64,000 nucleotides of DNA from Candidatus Ozemobacteraceae bacterium (GTDB lineage Bacteria; Muiribacteriota; Ozemobacteria; Ozemobacterales; Ozemobacteraceae), in NCBI GenBank assembly GCA_035373905.1, contig DAOSOK010000015.1:51201-115200 (forward strand). Reading direction: 5' to 3'. Every line of letters begins with the position of its first letter. Positions within the stretch are counted from its first letter, which is position 1. The notes under the pieces are model-generated. The model saw only the letters and a list, made by a program, of their open reading frames with translations, had not been told where the DNA came from and did not search any database. Shown here piece after piece: positions 57,376 through 64,000 of the stretch. Both the position numbers and the translations under genes were made by a program.

Positions 57376-58502
57376 AACCGTTGAAGCACTGTTTCGCAAA
57401 GGCGTTTTTCGGAAAGAAAGTTGCAATAACCGGTCATACGGGGTTCAAGGGAGCGTGGCTTGCTTTCTGGTTGCACCTTCTTGGAGCAAAAGTTGCAGGA
57501 TATTCGCTTGAGCCACCGACTTCGCCAGCCCTTTTCGATATACTCGCCCTTGATGCCGATATCGATCATCAGATAGGGGACATTCGTGACCTGGCCGGCT
57601 TGAAGGCGTGGATATTGAGGCAGCAGCCCGATTTTCTGTTTCATCTTGCTGCCCAGCCGATTGTTCGGTTCTCGTATGAAGAGCCGCTTACGACATACCA
57701 AGTAAATGTCAATGGAACGATCCATGTGTTGGAATCCTTGCGGAGCCTGGACAAGCCGTGTATCGCAATTATGGTAACCACCGATAAGTGTTATGAAAAT
57801 CGCGAGTGGGTGTACGGCTATCGGGAAGTTGATCCCCTTGGTGGGCATGACCCTTACAGCTCGAGTAAAGCTGCTGCTGAACTAGCCATTTCTGCTTGGC
57901 GAAGATCCTTTTTCAAGGACCATCCGGTGATGATCGCAAGCGCGCGGGCTGGCAACGTTATTGGCGGCGGTGACTGGGCAAAAGACCGGATCGTTCCTGA
58001 CTGTATAAGGTTCCTTCGAGAGGGAAAACCAATCATTGTACGGAATAAATCGGCAACGCGTCCTTGGCAACACGTGCTGGAACCTTTGAGCGGATACCTC
58101 TGGCTTGCCGCGGTGTTGGCAAGGCCCACTGCTATCGCTGGTTCTCTCGGTGAAGGCGAGTTGACCTTCAATTTTGGACCGGATCATCGGTCGAATAAGA
58201 CCGTTGAAGAACTTGTCCGTGAAATTCTTCGTTATTATCCCGGCCAATGGGAAGACCGCAGCGATCCTGGCGCCGTACACGAAGCCGGATTATTGCAGTT
58301 ATCTATCGCCAAGGCAAGGCATCATCTAAAATGGTTCCCTGCCTGGGATTTTCAGATTACGGTTGAGCAAACTGTTCGCTGGTATAGGAAATTGCTGGAT
58401 CAATCCACGAGCGATCAGATGCGTGAAATGACAAGAAAACAAATTGCTGACTATACGAAAGCTGCCCACTCTTTTGGAATTCCTTGGGCATCAGATGAGT
58501 AA
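57372..58502 (+). CDS. rfbG: CDP-glucose 4,6-dehydratase
   Basis: About 376 residues from GTG at 57372, which overlaps the rfbF stop as GTGA and has GGAAAG five bases upstream; an in-frame TTG at 57339 would overlap more. SDR fold: FFGKKVAITGHTGFKGAWLAFWL, DFLFHLAAQPIVRFSYEEP, VMVTTDKCYENREWVYGYREVDPLGGHDPYSSSKAAAELA with the catalytic YxxxK, and ARAGNVIGGGDWAKDRIVPDCIRFL. It converts CDP-glucose to CDP-4-keto-6-deoxyglucose, the substrate for RfbH. Confidence 0.96.
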   Translation: MKPLKHCFAKAFFGKKVAITGHTGFKGAWLAFWLHLLGAKVAGYSLEPPTSPALFDILALDADIDHQIGDIRDLAGLKAWILRQQPDFLFHLAAQPIVRFSYEEPLTTYQVNVNGTIHVLESLRSLDKPCIAIMVTTDKCYENREWVYGYREVDPLGGHDPYSSSKAAAELAISAWRRSFFKDHPVMIASARAGNVIGGGDWAKDRIVPDCIRFLREGKPIIVRNKSATRPWQHVLEPLSGYLWLAAVLARPTAIAGSLGEGELTFNFGPDHRSNKTVEELVREILRYYPGQWEDRSDPGAVHEAGLLQLSIAKARHHLKWFPAWDFQITVEQTVRWYRKLLDQSTSDQMREMTRKQIADYTKAAHSFGIPWASDE

Positions 58503-58514
58503 CGGAGTTTATTC

Positions 58515-59831
58515 ATGTCGGACAGAGAAGCCATCAGGCATCAGATATTGAAGCTGGTCAGGGAGTATCAGGAGGCAGGCGAGAAAAAAGCCTTCATTCC
58601 AGGGAAGGATACAGTTCATTACGCTGGTCGTCAGTATGATTATGATGAGCTTGTCTGCCTTGTCGATTCCTCGCTGGATTTTTGGCTGACGGCTGGCCGG
58701 TATGCCTCCGAATTTGAAAAAAACTTTGCTGCATATCATGGCGTTGATCATGCTCTTCTCGTAAACTCCGGGTCTTCCGCGAACCTTGCAGCATTTGCGA
58801 CGTTGACTTCCCCAAAGTTGAAGGATCGGCGCATCAAGTCAGGAGATGAGGTCATAACCGTTGCTGCCGGCTTCCCGACGACCGTGAATCCAATTATTCA
58901 ACATGGTGCGATTCCCGTTTTCGTCGATGTTGAGCTGGGAACCTATGTTCCGACGATGGAGCGCATCGAAGCTGCGTTGAGTCCCAGAACACGGGCGGTC
59001 ATGATGGCTCACACAATGGGTGTCCCGTTCCCGGTTGCTGAAGTAAAAGAATTCTGTGAAAGGAATCGACTCTGGCTGATCGAGGATAATTGCGATGCCC
59101 TTGGCAGCAGGTATAACGGGAAGCTGACGGGCACATTCGGCGACCTGGCCACGTTCAGTTTCTATCCGGCTCATCACATGACGATGGGTGAAGGTGGCGC
59201 TGTTATCACTGCTGATGCAGAACTCGCCAGAATTGCCAGAAGTTTCCGCGATTGGGGACGTGACTGCTATTGCATCGGAGGAGTGAACAATTCATGCGGG
59301 AAGCGGTTCACCCAACAGTTTGGAATGCTGCCGTTCGGATACGATCACAAGTATGTCTACAGCCATATCGGGTACAATCTGAAGGTTACAGATATGCAAG
59401 CTGCGATCGGCGTTGCTCAACTTAGAAAACTTGAATCATTTATTACATTACGAAAAAAACATCATGCTTTATTGAATGAAAAGCTGAAAAGGCATGAGAA
59501 GTATCTGATTTTGCCTATGACTCCCGCTCATTCCGATCCCTCCTGGTTTGGGTTCGTCATAAGCGTTCGGCCTGATGCACCGTTCGCACGCGACGACTTG
59601 GTAAGAGTCTTGGAAGCCGCCCGCATAGAAACACGAAATCTCTTCTGCGGAAATCTCCTTCGCCATCCGGCCTACTCAGACATTCAGCACAGAATTGTCG
59701 GCTCTCTTTTGAATACCGACCTTATAACCTCCAATACCTTTTTCATCGGCGTTTACCCTGGCATGACAACCGAAATGCTCGCTCATGTTCATTATACATT
59801 CGATAGCTTCTTGAATAATATCGCTATCTAA
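58515..59831 (+). CDS. rfbH: CDP-4-keto-6-deoxy-D-glucose 3-dehydrase (RfbH/E1)
   Basis: 438 residues. PLP-fold enzyme in which the usual Schiff-base Lys is replaced by His: FSFYPAHHMTMGEGGAV. The cysteines of CYCIGGVNNSCGKRF match the [2Fe-2S] region of E1. Other blocks: NSGSSANLAAFATL, DEVITVAAGFPTTVNPIIQHG, WLIEDNCDALGSRYNGKLTGTFGD. It removes the C3 hydroxyl together with a reductase (RfbI/AscD/E3), which is not in this window. Start 12 bases after rfbG. Confidence 0.96.
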   Translation: MSDREAIRHQILKLVREYQEAGEKKAFIPGKDTVHYAGRQYDYDELVCLVDSSLDFWLTAGRYASEFEKNFAAYHGVDHALLVNSGSSANLAAFATLTSPKLKDRRIKSGDEVITVAAGFPTTVNPIIQHGAIPVFVDVELGTYVPTMERIEAALSPRTRAVMMAHTMGVPFPVAEVKEFCERNRLWLIEDNCDALGSRYNGKLTGTFGDLATFSFYPAHHMTMGEGGAVITADAELARIARSFRDWGRDCYCIGGVNNSCGKRFTQQFGMLPFGYDHKYVYSHIGYNLKVTDMQAAIGVAQLRKLESFITLRKKHHALLNEKLKRHEKYLILPMTPAHSDPSWFGFVISVRPDAPFARDDLVRVLEAARIETRNLFCGNLLRHPAYSDIQHRIVGSLLNTDLITSNTFFIGVYPGMTTEMLAHVHYTFDSFLNNIAI

Positions 59832-59835
59832 ATTG

Positions 59836-59859
59836 CCCCACTCACCGGAAGATGAGTGG
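59836..59859. terminator. Hairpin after rfbH
   Basis: CCCACTCA / TGAGTGGG, 8-bp stem with an 8-base loop, just after the rfbH stop. No T tract, so attenuation rather than full termination. A 190-base gap to the next gene suggests a transcript break here. Confidence 0.4.
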
Positions 59860-60026
59860 GAACGATTCTCCGGTATCCCCCTGCCTTGATCGATTCCTGA
59901 GCCCTCTTGTTTCTCCACCGCGGAGGGTTTACTATCATCCCTTGGGTTTTCATGGGGAAAAATACGTCTTCTGATAATGGATCATGCAATGAAAAATGGG
60001 AGCTGGGATTATTACGGGAAAGGACG

Positions 60027-60524
60027 ATGAAAAGCTCTGATGCCATAGGGGCGCTCAAAGCCTACGCTACAGATCCAACGGTAGGATTGCCGGATGATCT
60101 GTTCTACTTTGTCTCGGAAATCACTCCCATGGTCAATGTGGATCTGTTGATCAAGGATCCCAATGGGCGTGTGCTCCTTGCTTGGCGTGATGATCCTTTA
60201 GCCGGCCAGGGGTGGCATCTCCCGGGGGGAATCGTGCGCTTCAGAGAGACGCTGGAAACGCGGATTCAGAAGGTAGCTGAAACCGAGGTTGGGGCTTTGG
60301 TGGATTTTGATCCTGCACCGGTGGCGATCAATCAGGTCATCAACTATCACCGTGAAACGCGAGGGCACTTCATTTCAATTTTATACAAATGTTCGCTGCC
60401 TGCCGATTTTGTGCCGAAAAACGCCGGATTATCGCCGAGGGACGCCGGGTTCGTGAAATGGCATGAAGCCTGCCCCAGCGACTTGCTGAAACTTCATGAC
60501 ATCTATCGGAGATACCTCTCATGA
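60027..60524 (+). CDS. Nudix-fold hydrolase (Gmm/GDP-mannose hydrolase-like)
   Basis: 165 residues from the ATG at 60027 (GGAAAGGA upstream); the frame is open to 59907. The Nudix fold is visible at LLIKDPNGRVLLAWRDDPLAGQGWHLPGGIVRFRETLETRIQKVAETEVGA, but the Nudix box is degenerate: REUxEE is replaced by RIQKVAETE. This form is characteristic of Gmm/NudD GDP-mannose mannosyl hydrolases, which act by nucleophilic substitution at the sugar. Here the substrate may be a CDP- or GDP-sugar. Overlaps the next gene by four bases. Confidence 0.8.
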   Translation: MKSSDAIGALKAYATDPTVGLPDDLFYFVSEITPMVNVDLLIKDPNGRVLLAWRDDPLAGQGWHLPGGIVRFRETLETRIQKVAETEVGALVDFDPAPVAINQVINYHRETRGHFISILYKCSLPADFVPKNAGLSPRDAGFVKWHEACPSDLLKLHDIYRRYLS

Positions 60525-62326
60525 TACGAGTTTCTGATTTCATTTTCCGCCATCTTGCCGATTACGGGGTCAAGCATGTCTTCCTTGTTGTCGGTGGTGG
60601 CGCCATGCATTTGAATGATGCCTTGAAAAAGGAAACGCGAATACAGTATATCTGCAATCATCACGAACAGGGATCGGCTATTGCTGCAGAGGGCTATGCC
60701 CGAATCTCGGGAAAATTGGCCGTGGTCAGCGTGACGACTGGTCCAGGGGGAACAAATGCGTTGACGGGGGTTATCGGGCAGTGGCTCGACTCCGTTCCTG
60801 TTCTCTACCTTTCCGGACAGGTAAAATTCGAGACGACCATCGCTTCCGTTCCTGGAAGTGGGTTGCGCCAGCTAGGTGACCAGGAAATCAACATTGTCGA
60901 CATTGTCCGACCTGTGACAAAATACGCCAAAATGGTCACTGATCCTCAATCCATCAAGATCGAGCTGGAACGAGCGATCCATCTTGCAACCACCGGTCGC
61001 CCTGGCCCTGTATGGCTGGACATCCCCCTTGATGTCCAAGCAGCCTTAATCGATCCGGATCGGCTTCCTGTTGAAATCCGAGAATCTGTAGCAGAGGAAG
61101 TTCCTGTTGCGAAAATTGCTGAAGTTGTTGAACGTTTGAAAATGGCTAAACGTCCTCTGATCGTTGCTGGGCACGGGATCAGGATTGCCGGTGCTCAGAA
61201 GGCCTTCCTGGACTTGGTGACCCGGCTTGGCATTCCGGTGGTGACCACCTTTAACGGTTTTGATCTGATAGCCTCAGATGATTCCCAATTCATTGGTCGG
61301 ATTGGGACGCTTGGAAACCGGGCCGGGAATTTCGCTCTCCAGAATGCTGACGTGGTGTTGTTTTTGGGAACCAGGAACAATATTCGGCAGGTAAGTTATT
61401 TCTGGAATTGCTTTGCCCGAAAGGCTTGGAAGGTCATCGTGGATATCGATGAGGCTGAATTGCACAAGCCGACGGTTCAGGGGGATTCTCTGATCCGGAT
61501 GGATGCCGGGTTGTTTCTGGCCGAACTTGACCGGCTCTTGCCGCCCGATCTTTATGTGGACAAACTCTGGTTGGAATGGTGTGTGGTGCGCAAACGGAAA
61601 TATCCGACCGTTCTGGAGGAATACAAAAAGCCCTCCCCATCTGCGGTTCACCCATATGTCTTTTTTGAACAGCTGACCGACAAGTTAGACGACCGGGCTA
61701 TCGTGGTTGCTGGGAATGGGACGGCCTGTGTCGTACTATTCCAGGCTGGAGTCGTGAAGACTGGCCAACGCCAGTTCTGGAACTCAGGGTGTGCCGCAAT
61801 GGGGTATGATTTGCCTGCCGCGATCGGTGCGTCACTTGCATCAGGCCATGAAGTGATCTGCCTCGCCGGCGATGGTAGCCTGCAGATGAACCTGCAGGAG
61901 TTGCAGACCATGAAGGAATACAGGCTTCCTATCAAGCTCTTCATCCTGAACAACGGTGGGTATCGGTCGATCGAGCAAACCCAGACTTCGTTCTTCCAGG
62001 CGGATTTCATCGGCTGCAATGAGAGTTCCGGGGTTTCTCTCCCGAATTGTGCAAAGCTTGCTGACCTGTATGGTTTCCCCTTCTTCCGGATCCAATCCAC
62101 AGAAACCATGGATCAGGACTTGACGAACATCCTGAATTTCCCGGGGGCTGCATTGATCGAAATCGTTCTGAATCGGGAGTATATTTTCTCTCCCAAGGTG
62201 TCGTCGGAGAAACAAGCGGATGGCAAGCTTGTTTCCAAGCCCTTGGAAGATCTATTCCCTTTCCTCGACAGGGATGAATTCCGATCCAATATGATTGTCG
62301 ATGATCTTGTTCAGGAAAAAGGATAG
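60521..62326 (+). CDS. TPP-dependent acetolactate synthase-like enzyme (YerE-like candidate)
   Basis: 601 residues with the complete three-domain TPP-enzyme layout. PYR domain (1-170) with the catalytic Glu in CNHHEQGSAIAAEGYARISG and VTTGPGGTNALTGVIGQWLDSVPVLYLSG; central domain (about 190-330) with VAGHGIRIAGAQKAFL and IGTLGNRAGNFALQNADVVLFLGTR; PP domain (about 380-545) with GCAAMGYDLPAAIGASLASG and the TPP motif GDGSLQMNLQELQTMKEYRLPIKLFILNNGGY. No downstream small subunit. Coupled to the Nudix gene (ATGA). Next to rfbFGH, a YerE-type role (adding an acetyl unit from pyruvate to a CDP-keto-sugar) is plausible; ordinary acetolactate synthesis is less likely here. Confidence 0.88.
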   Translation: MIRVSDFIFRHLADYGVKHVFLVVGGGAMHLNDALKKETRIQYICNHHEQGSAIAAEGYARISGKLAVVSVTTGPGGTNALTGVIGQWLDSVPVLYLSGQVKFETTIASVPGSGLRQLGDQEINIVDIVRPVTKYAKMVTDPQSIKIELERAIHLATTGRPGPVWLDIPLDVQAALIDPDRLPVEIRESVAEEVPVAKIAEVVERLKMAKRPLIVAGHGIRIAGAQKAFLDLVTRLGIPVVTTFNGFDLIASDDSQFIGRIGTLGNRAGNFALQNADVVLFLGTRNNIRQVSYFWNCFARKAWKVIVDIDEAELHKPTVQGDSLIRMDAGLFLAELDRLLPPDLYVDKLWLEWCVVRKRKYPTVLEEYKKPSPSAVHPYVFFEQLTDKLDDRAIVVAGNGTACVVLFQAGVVKTGQRQFWNSGCAAMGYDLPAAIGASLASGHEVICLAGDGSLQMNLQELQTMKEYRLPIKLFILNNGGYRSIEQTQTSFFQADFIGCNESSGVSLPNCAKLADLYGFPFFRIQSTETMDQDLTNILNFPGAALIEIVLNREYIFSPKVSSEKQADGKLVSKPLEDLFPFLDRDEFRSNMIVDDLVQEKG

Positions 62327-62327
62327 G

Positions 62328-63092
62328 ATGACTTTCCCTTGTAAACTCATTGCCTTCGATCTTGACGGGACATTGTATCTTGGCGAACAGGCTGTTCCTG
62401 GGGCGATTGATCTTGTCCAGGATATCCGCCGGAGGGCGAGGGTGGTGTTCTTCACAAACAATTCGACGAAAACACCCCGACAGATATTCGAAAAACTATG
62501 CAGGCTACAGATAGAATGCGCTCCGGAGGAGATCTACACCTCCTCTTTTGCCACGATCAGCTATCTGCAGGAGCAAGCCCTAAATCGTATCTTTCTGGTC
62601 GGATCTTCTGATTTTCACGAAGAAATGACAAATTATGGCATTACGCTGGTGGACAATGAATCTGCGGAACACGTGGTCGTTGGACTTGACTCCGGCTTTA
62701 CCTACCAGAAGATCGCCATTGCCTTGTCGATCATTCTTCGGGGGGGGCGATTCATCGCGTGTAACGAGGATGCATCGTTTCCCGTAGAAGGAAAGAAAGT
62801 AATGCCTGGTTGTGGCGCTATGGTCGGAGCGATTGCCGCGGCAGTTGGTAGAAGGCCGGATTTCATCGTTGGCAAACCTCATGTTTACATGCTAGCTAAG
62901 ATTTCGCGAGAACATGGGGTCCAGCCTGACGAGCTCATGGTTGTGGGAGATTCCTTGACCAGCGATATGGCGATGGCTAGAGAATTTCGGAGTCCCGGTG
63001 TCCTGATCGGTGGTCCGTTGGTCATTGATCCCGGGATCCGACAATTCAAGAATCTGGAGGAATTCCAGGAATATCTTCGGAGGAATGAATGA
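62328..63092 (+). CDS. HAD-IIA family phosphatase
   Basis: 254 residues from the ATG at 62328 (AAAAGGA upstream), one base after the previous stop. HAD motif I IAFDLDGTLYLGEQAVPGA, motif II VVFFTNNSTKTPRQIFEKL, C2-type cap region FATISYLQEQ ... VVGLDSGFTYQKIAIALSIILRGGRFIACNEDASFPVEGKKVMPGCGAMVGAI, Lys motif IVGKPHVYM, and motif IV VVGDSLTSDMAMAREF. NagD/4-nitrophenylphosphatase-like enzymes; the substrate here is presumably a phosphorylated intermediate of the neighbouring pathway. The stop overlaps the next start (ATGA). Confidence 0.9.
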   Translation: MTFPCKLIAFDLDGTLYLGEQAVPGAIDLVQDIRRRARVVFFTNNSTKTPRQIFEKLCRLQIECAPEEIYTSSFATISYLQEQALNRIFLVGSSDFHEEMTNYGITLVDNESAEHVVVGLDSGFTYQKIAIALSIILRGGRFIACNEDASFPVEGKKVMPGCGAMVGAIAAAVGRRPDFIVGKPHVYMLAKISREHGVQPDELMVVGDSLTSDMAMAREFRSPGVLIGGPLVIDPGIRQFKNLEEFQEYLRRNE

Positions 63093-63874
63093 ATGTTCTC
63101 GAATATGAAATGATTGATATGCTGAAACGCCTGAAATACGAGTATGGCGTTTTCGAGATCAAAGCGGAGTATGAAAGCGAGGGCAGCCGCCAAGTGGAAT
63201 TAATGCGGTTGAAGGATGTGGTGGACCGGGTCGATTTGCCCATCATTCTCAAGATCGGAGGGGTGGAAGCTCTCACGGACATGTATGAAGCCCTTTCGCT
63301 CGGAGCACGAGGAATCATCGCTCCCATGGCCGAAACAGCATTCGCAGCAAGCAAATTTCTCAATATGATCGATGTTTTCGTTCCCGAGGACAACCAGCGG
63401 GATATCGAGTTCGCTATCAATATTGAGACCATAACGGCGTTTCAAAATCTGGATGAGATTCTTCGCCTCCCAAAACTGAACCTTCTGCAAAGCATCACCG
63501 TCGGGCGGGTGGATTTTTGTGGCTCGATGGGCAAGGATCGGAAGTTCGCCGATAGCCCGGAAATATTGGATCAGTGTATCACCATCTTTCGGAAGGTCCG
63601 GGAAAAGAAATTGAAAACAGCTCTTGGTGGAGCTATTTCCAACGAATCTGAACTGTTTATCCGGACCCTTGTCGACCAGAACCTGATCGATAAATATGAG
63701 ACCAGAAAACTGGTTTATCGCAACACGGGCGTGGAGAATTTCGTTGCTGGCCTTACCGAGGGAATCAAATTCGAGTTGTTATGGTTGAAAAGCAAGCGAA
63801 GATACTATCATCGCATTCATAAGGAAGATGAGAAGCGAATTGCTATGCTCGAGGCAAGAGTGGCGGAGAAATAG
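63089..63874 (+). CDS. HpcH/HpaI aldolase / CitE-like TIM-barrel protein
   Basis: 261 residues. Fold features: FEIKAEYESEGSRQVELMRLKDVVDRVDLPIILKIGGVEALTDMYEALSLGARGIIAPMAET (metal-binding E in FEIKAEYE), FAINIETITAFQNLDEIL (second metal ligand), TVGRVDFCGSMGKDR (loop with VGRxDfxxSMG), then ALGGAISNESELF. This fits the HpcH/HpaI-type pyruvate aldolases and CitE-like proteins. In this operon it could use or release pyruvate or a related keto acid, or condense it with an aldehyde. Confidence 0.85.
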   Translation: MNVLEYEMIDMLKRLKYEYGVFEIKAEYESEGSRQVELMRLKDVVDRVDLPIILKIGGVEALTDMYEALSLGARGIIAPMAETAFAASKFLNMIDVFVPEDNQRDIEFAINIETITAFQNLDEILRLPKLNLLQSITVGRVDFCGSMGKDRKFADSPEILDQCITIFRKVREKKLKTALGGAISNESELFIRTLVDQNLIDKYETRKLVYRNTGVENFVAGLTEGIKFELLWLKSKRRYYHRIHKEDEKRIAMLEARVAEK

Positions 63875-63881
63875 AGGCGAG

Positions 63882-63977
63882 ATGATCCCTGATCGATTAC
63901 AGAGGAATCTGTGGCTTTTCGGTCGGGATATGGGGTTGTATGAAAGGGCTCTTCGCTATTCGGCGTGGGTAGGGTAG
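63882..63977 (+). CDS. Short ORF at the right edge, possibly start of a broken or frameshifted gene
   Basis: ATG at 63882 with GAGGCGAG just before it, eight bases after the aldolase stop, encodes 31 residues (MIPDRLQRNLWLFGRDMGLY...) ending in TAG at 63975-63977. The spacing and site look genuine. The protein is too short for a known family. Either a small protein or the N-terminus of a gene interrupted by a frameshift near the window end. Confidence 0.3.
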   Translation: MIPDRLQRNLWLFGRDMGLYERALRYSAWVG

Positions 63978-64000
63978 AATCAACGATCCATCGTCTCTGA

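Noticed and set aside
60521..62326. Housekeeping acetolactate synthase (ilvB)
   Set aside because: No ilvN or other branched-chain amino-acid genes nearby; coupled instead to a Nudix and a HAD gene beside rfbFGH.
1..64000. CRISPR arrays, rRNA and tRNA genes
   Set aside because: No regularly spaced direct repeats with unique spacers were seen, and no cloverleaf with a TTCGAAT-type arm outside coding genes was recognised by eye; a dedicated tRNA search would be decisive.

Overview
The window reads as chromosomal DNA of a high-GC, diderm (outer-membrane) bacterium. Evidence for an outer membrane: two proteins with an N-terminal S-layer-homology (SLH) domain, a coiled-coil stalk and a C-terminal beta-barrel; a UPF0164/PorV-like barrel; Lgt; a prepilin peptidase; and an LPS/O-antigen-type sugar locus. 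SLH porins occur in lineages such as Negativicutes, Deinococcota, Cyanobacteria and Candidatus Riflebacteria/Ozemobacterota. The mix of SLH porins, many prepilin-like proteins, HEAT/TPR scaffolds and CbiR makes the last my best guess, but this is inference only. No rRNA, tRNA, CRISPR array or intact mobile element was recognised.

Layout. 0-5.4 kb: a minus-strand secreted-protein gene runs off the left edge, then a plus-strand prepilin operon with an ankyrin protein and a YdjM-like membrane protein, ending in hemW. 6.5-10.7 kb: class II photolyase and lgt, a Mut7-C ribonuclease-like gene with a probable frameshift, and a marR-azoR operon with a visible operator. 10.8-19.1 kb: minus-strand envelope genes (secreted proteins, PorV-like barrel, carbohydrate-binding-like protein, lipoprotein, SLH porin). 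19.4-26.5 kb: membrane-TPR protein, 960-residue HEAT/TPR protein, DNRLRE protein, and two Hsp20 genes behind a near-perfect sigma-54 promoter. 26.6-28.5 kb: eno and secG. 28.6-34.9 kb: cobamide salvage operon cobT-cobS-cbiR-cobU-btuF-btuD-btuC behind a cobalamin riboswitch. 35.0-40.8 kb: speB-pilD-2H phosphoesterase-ABC transporter operon. 41.0-43.3 kb: a highly expressed SLH porin with a long leader and a textbook terminator. 43.5-45.6 kb: HigBA-like toxin-antitoxin pair, a mosaic of short repeats, and a secreted protein.

45.6-64 kb is a surface-polysaccharide region. It holds a fusion of a degenerate WecA/MraY-like membrane domain to a WecG/TagA glycosyltransferase, a transposase remnant, a GT-C glycosyltransferase, an unexpected bifunctional lysine-ketoglutarate reductase/saccharopine dehydrogenase, a GT4 glycosyltransferase, a flippase, a methyltransferase, the CDP-3,6-dideoxyhexose set rfbF-rfbG-rfbH, and then a tightly coupled Nudix / TPP-enzyme / HAD-IIA / HpcH-HpaI aldolase group. 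Much of this part is visibly less GC-rich, except about 51-54 kb, suggesting mosaic acquisition. The last group, next to rfbFGH, is the best candidate for an undescribed pathway, possibly a branched-chain sugar made by a YerE-like enzyme.

Common themes: very tight operons with ATGA, GTGA or TGATG overlaps; repeated use of extended -10 promoters (TGnTAnnnT); and several genes whose -10 lies 6-7 bases before the start codon, suggesting leaderless mRNAs.
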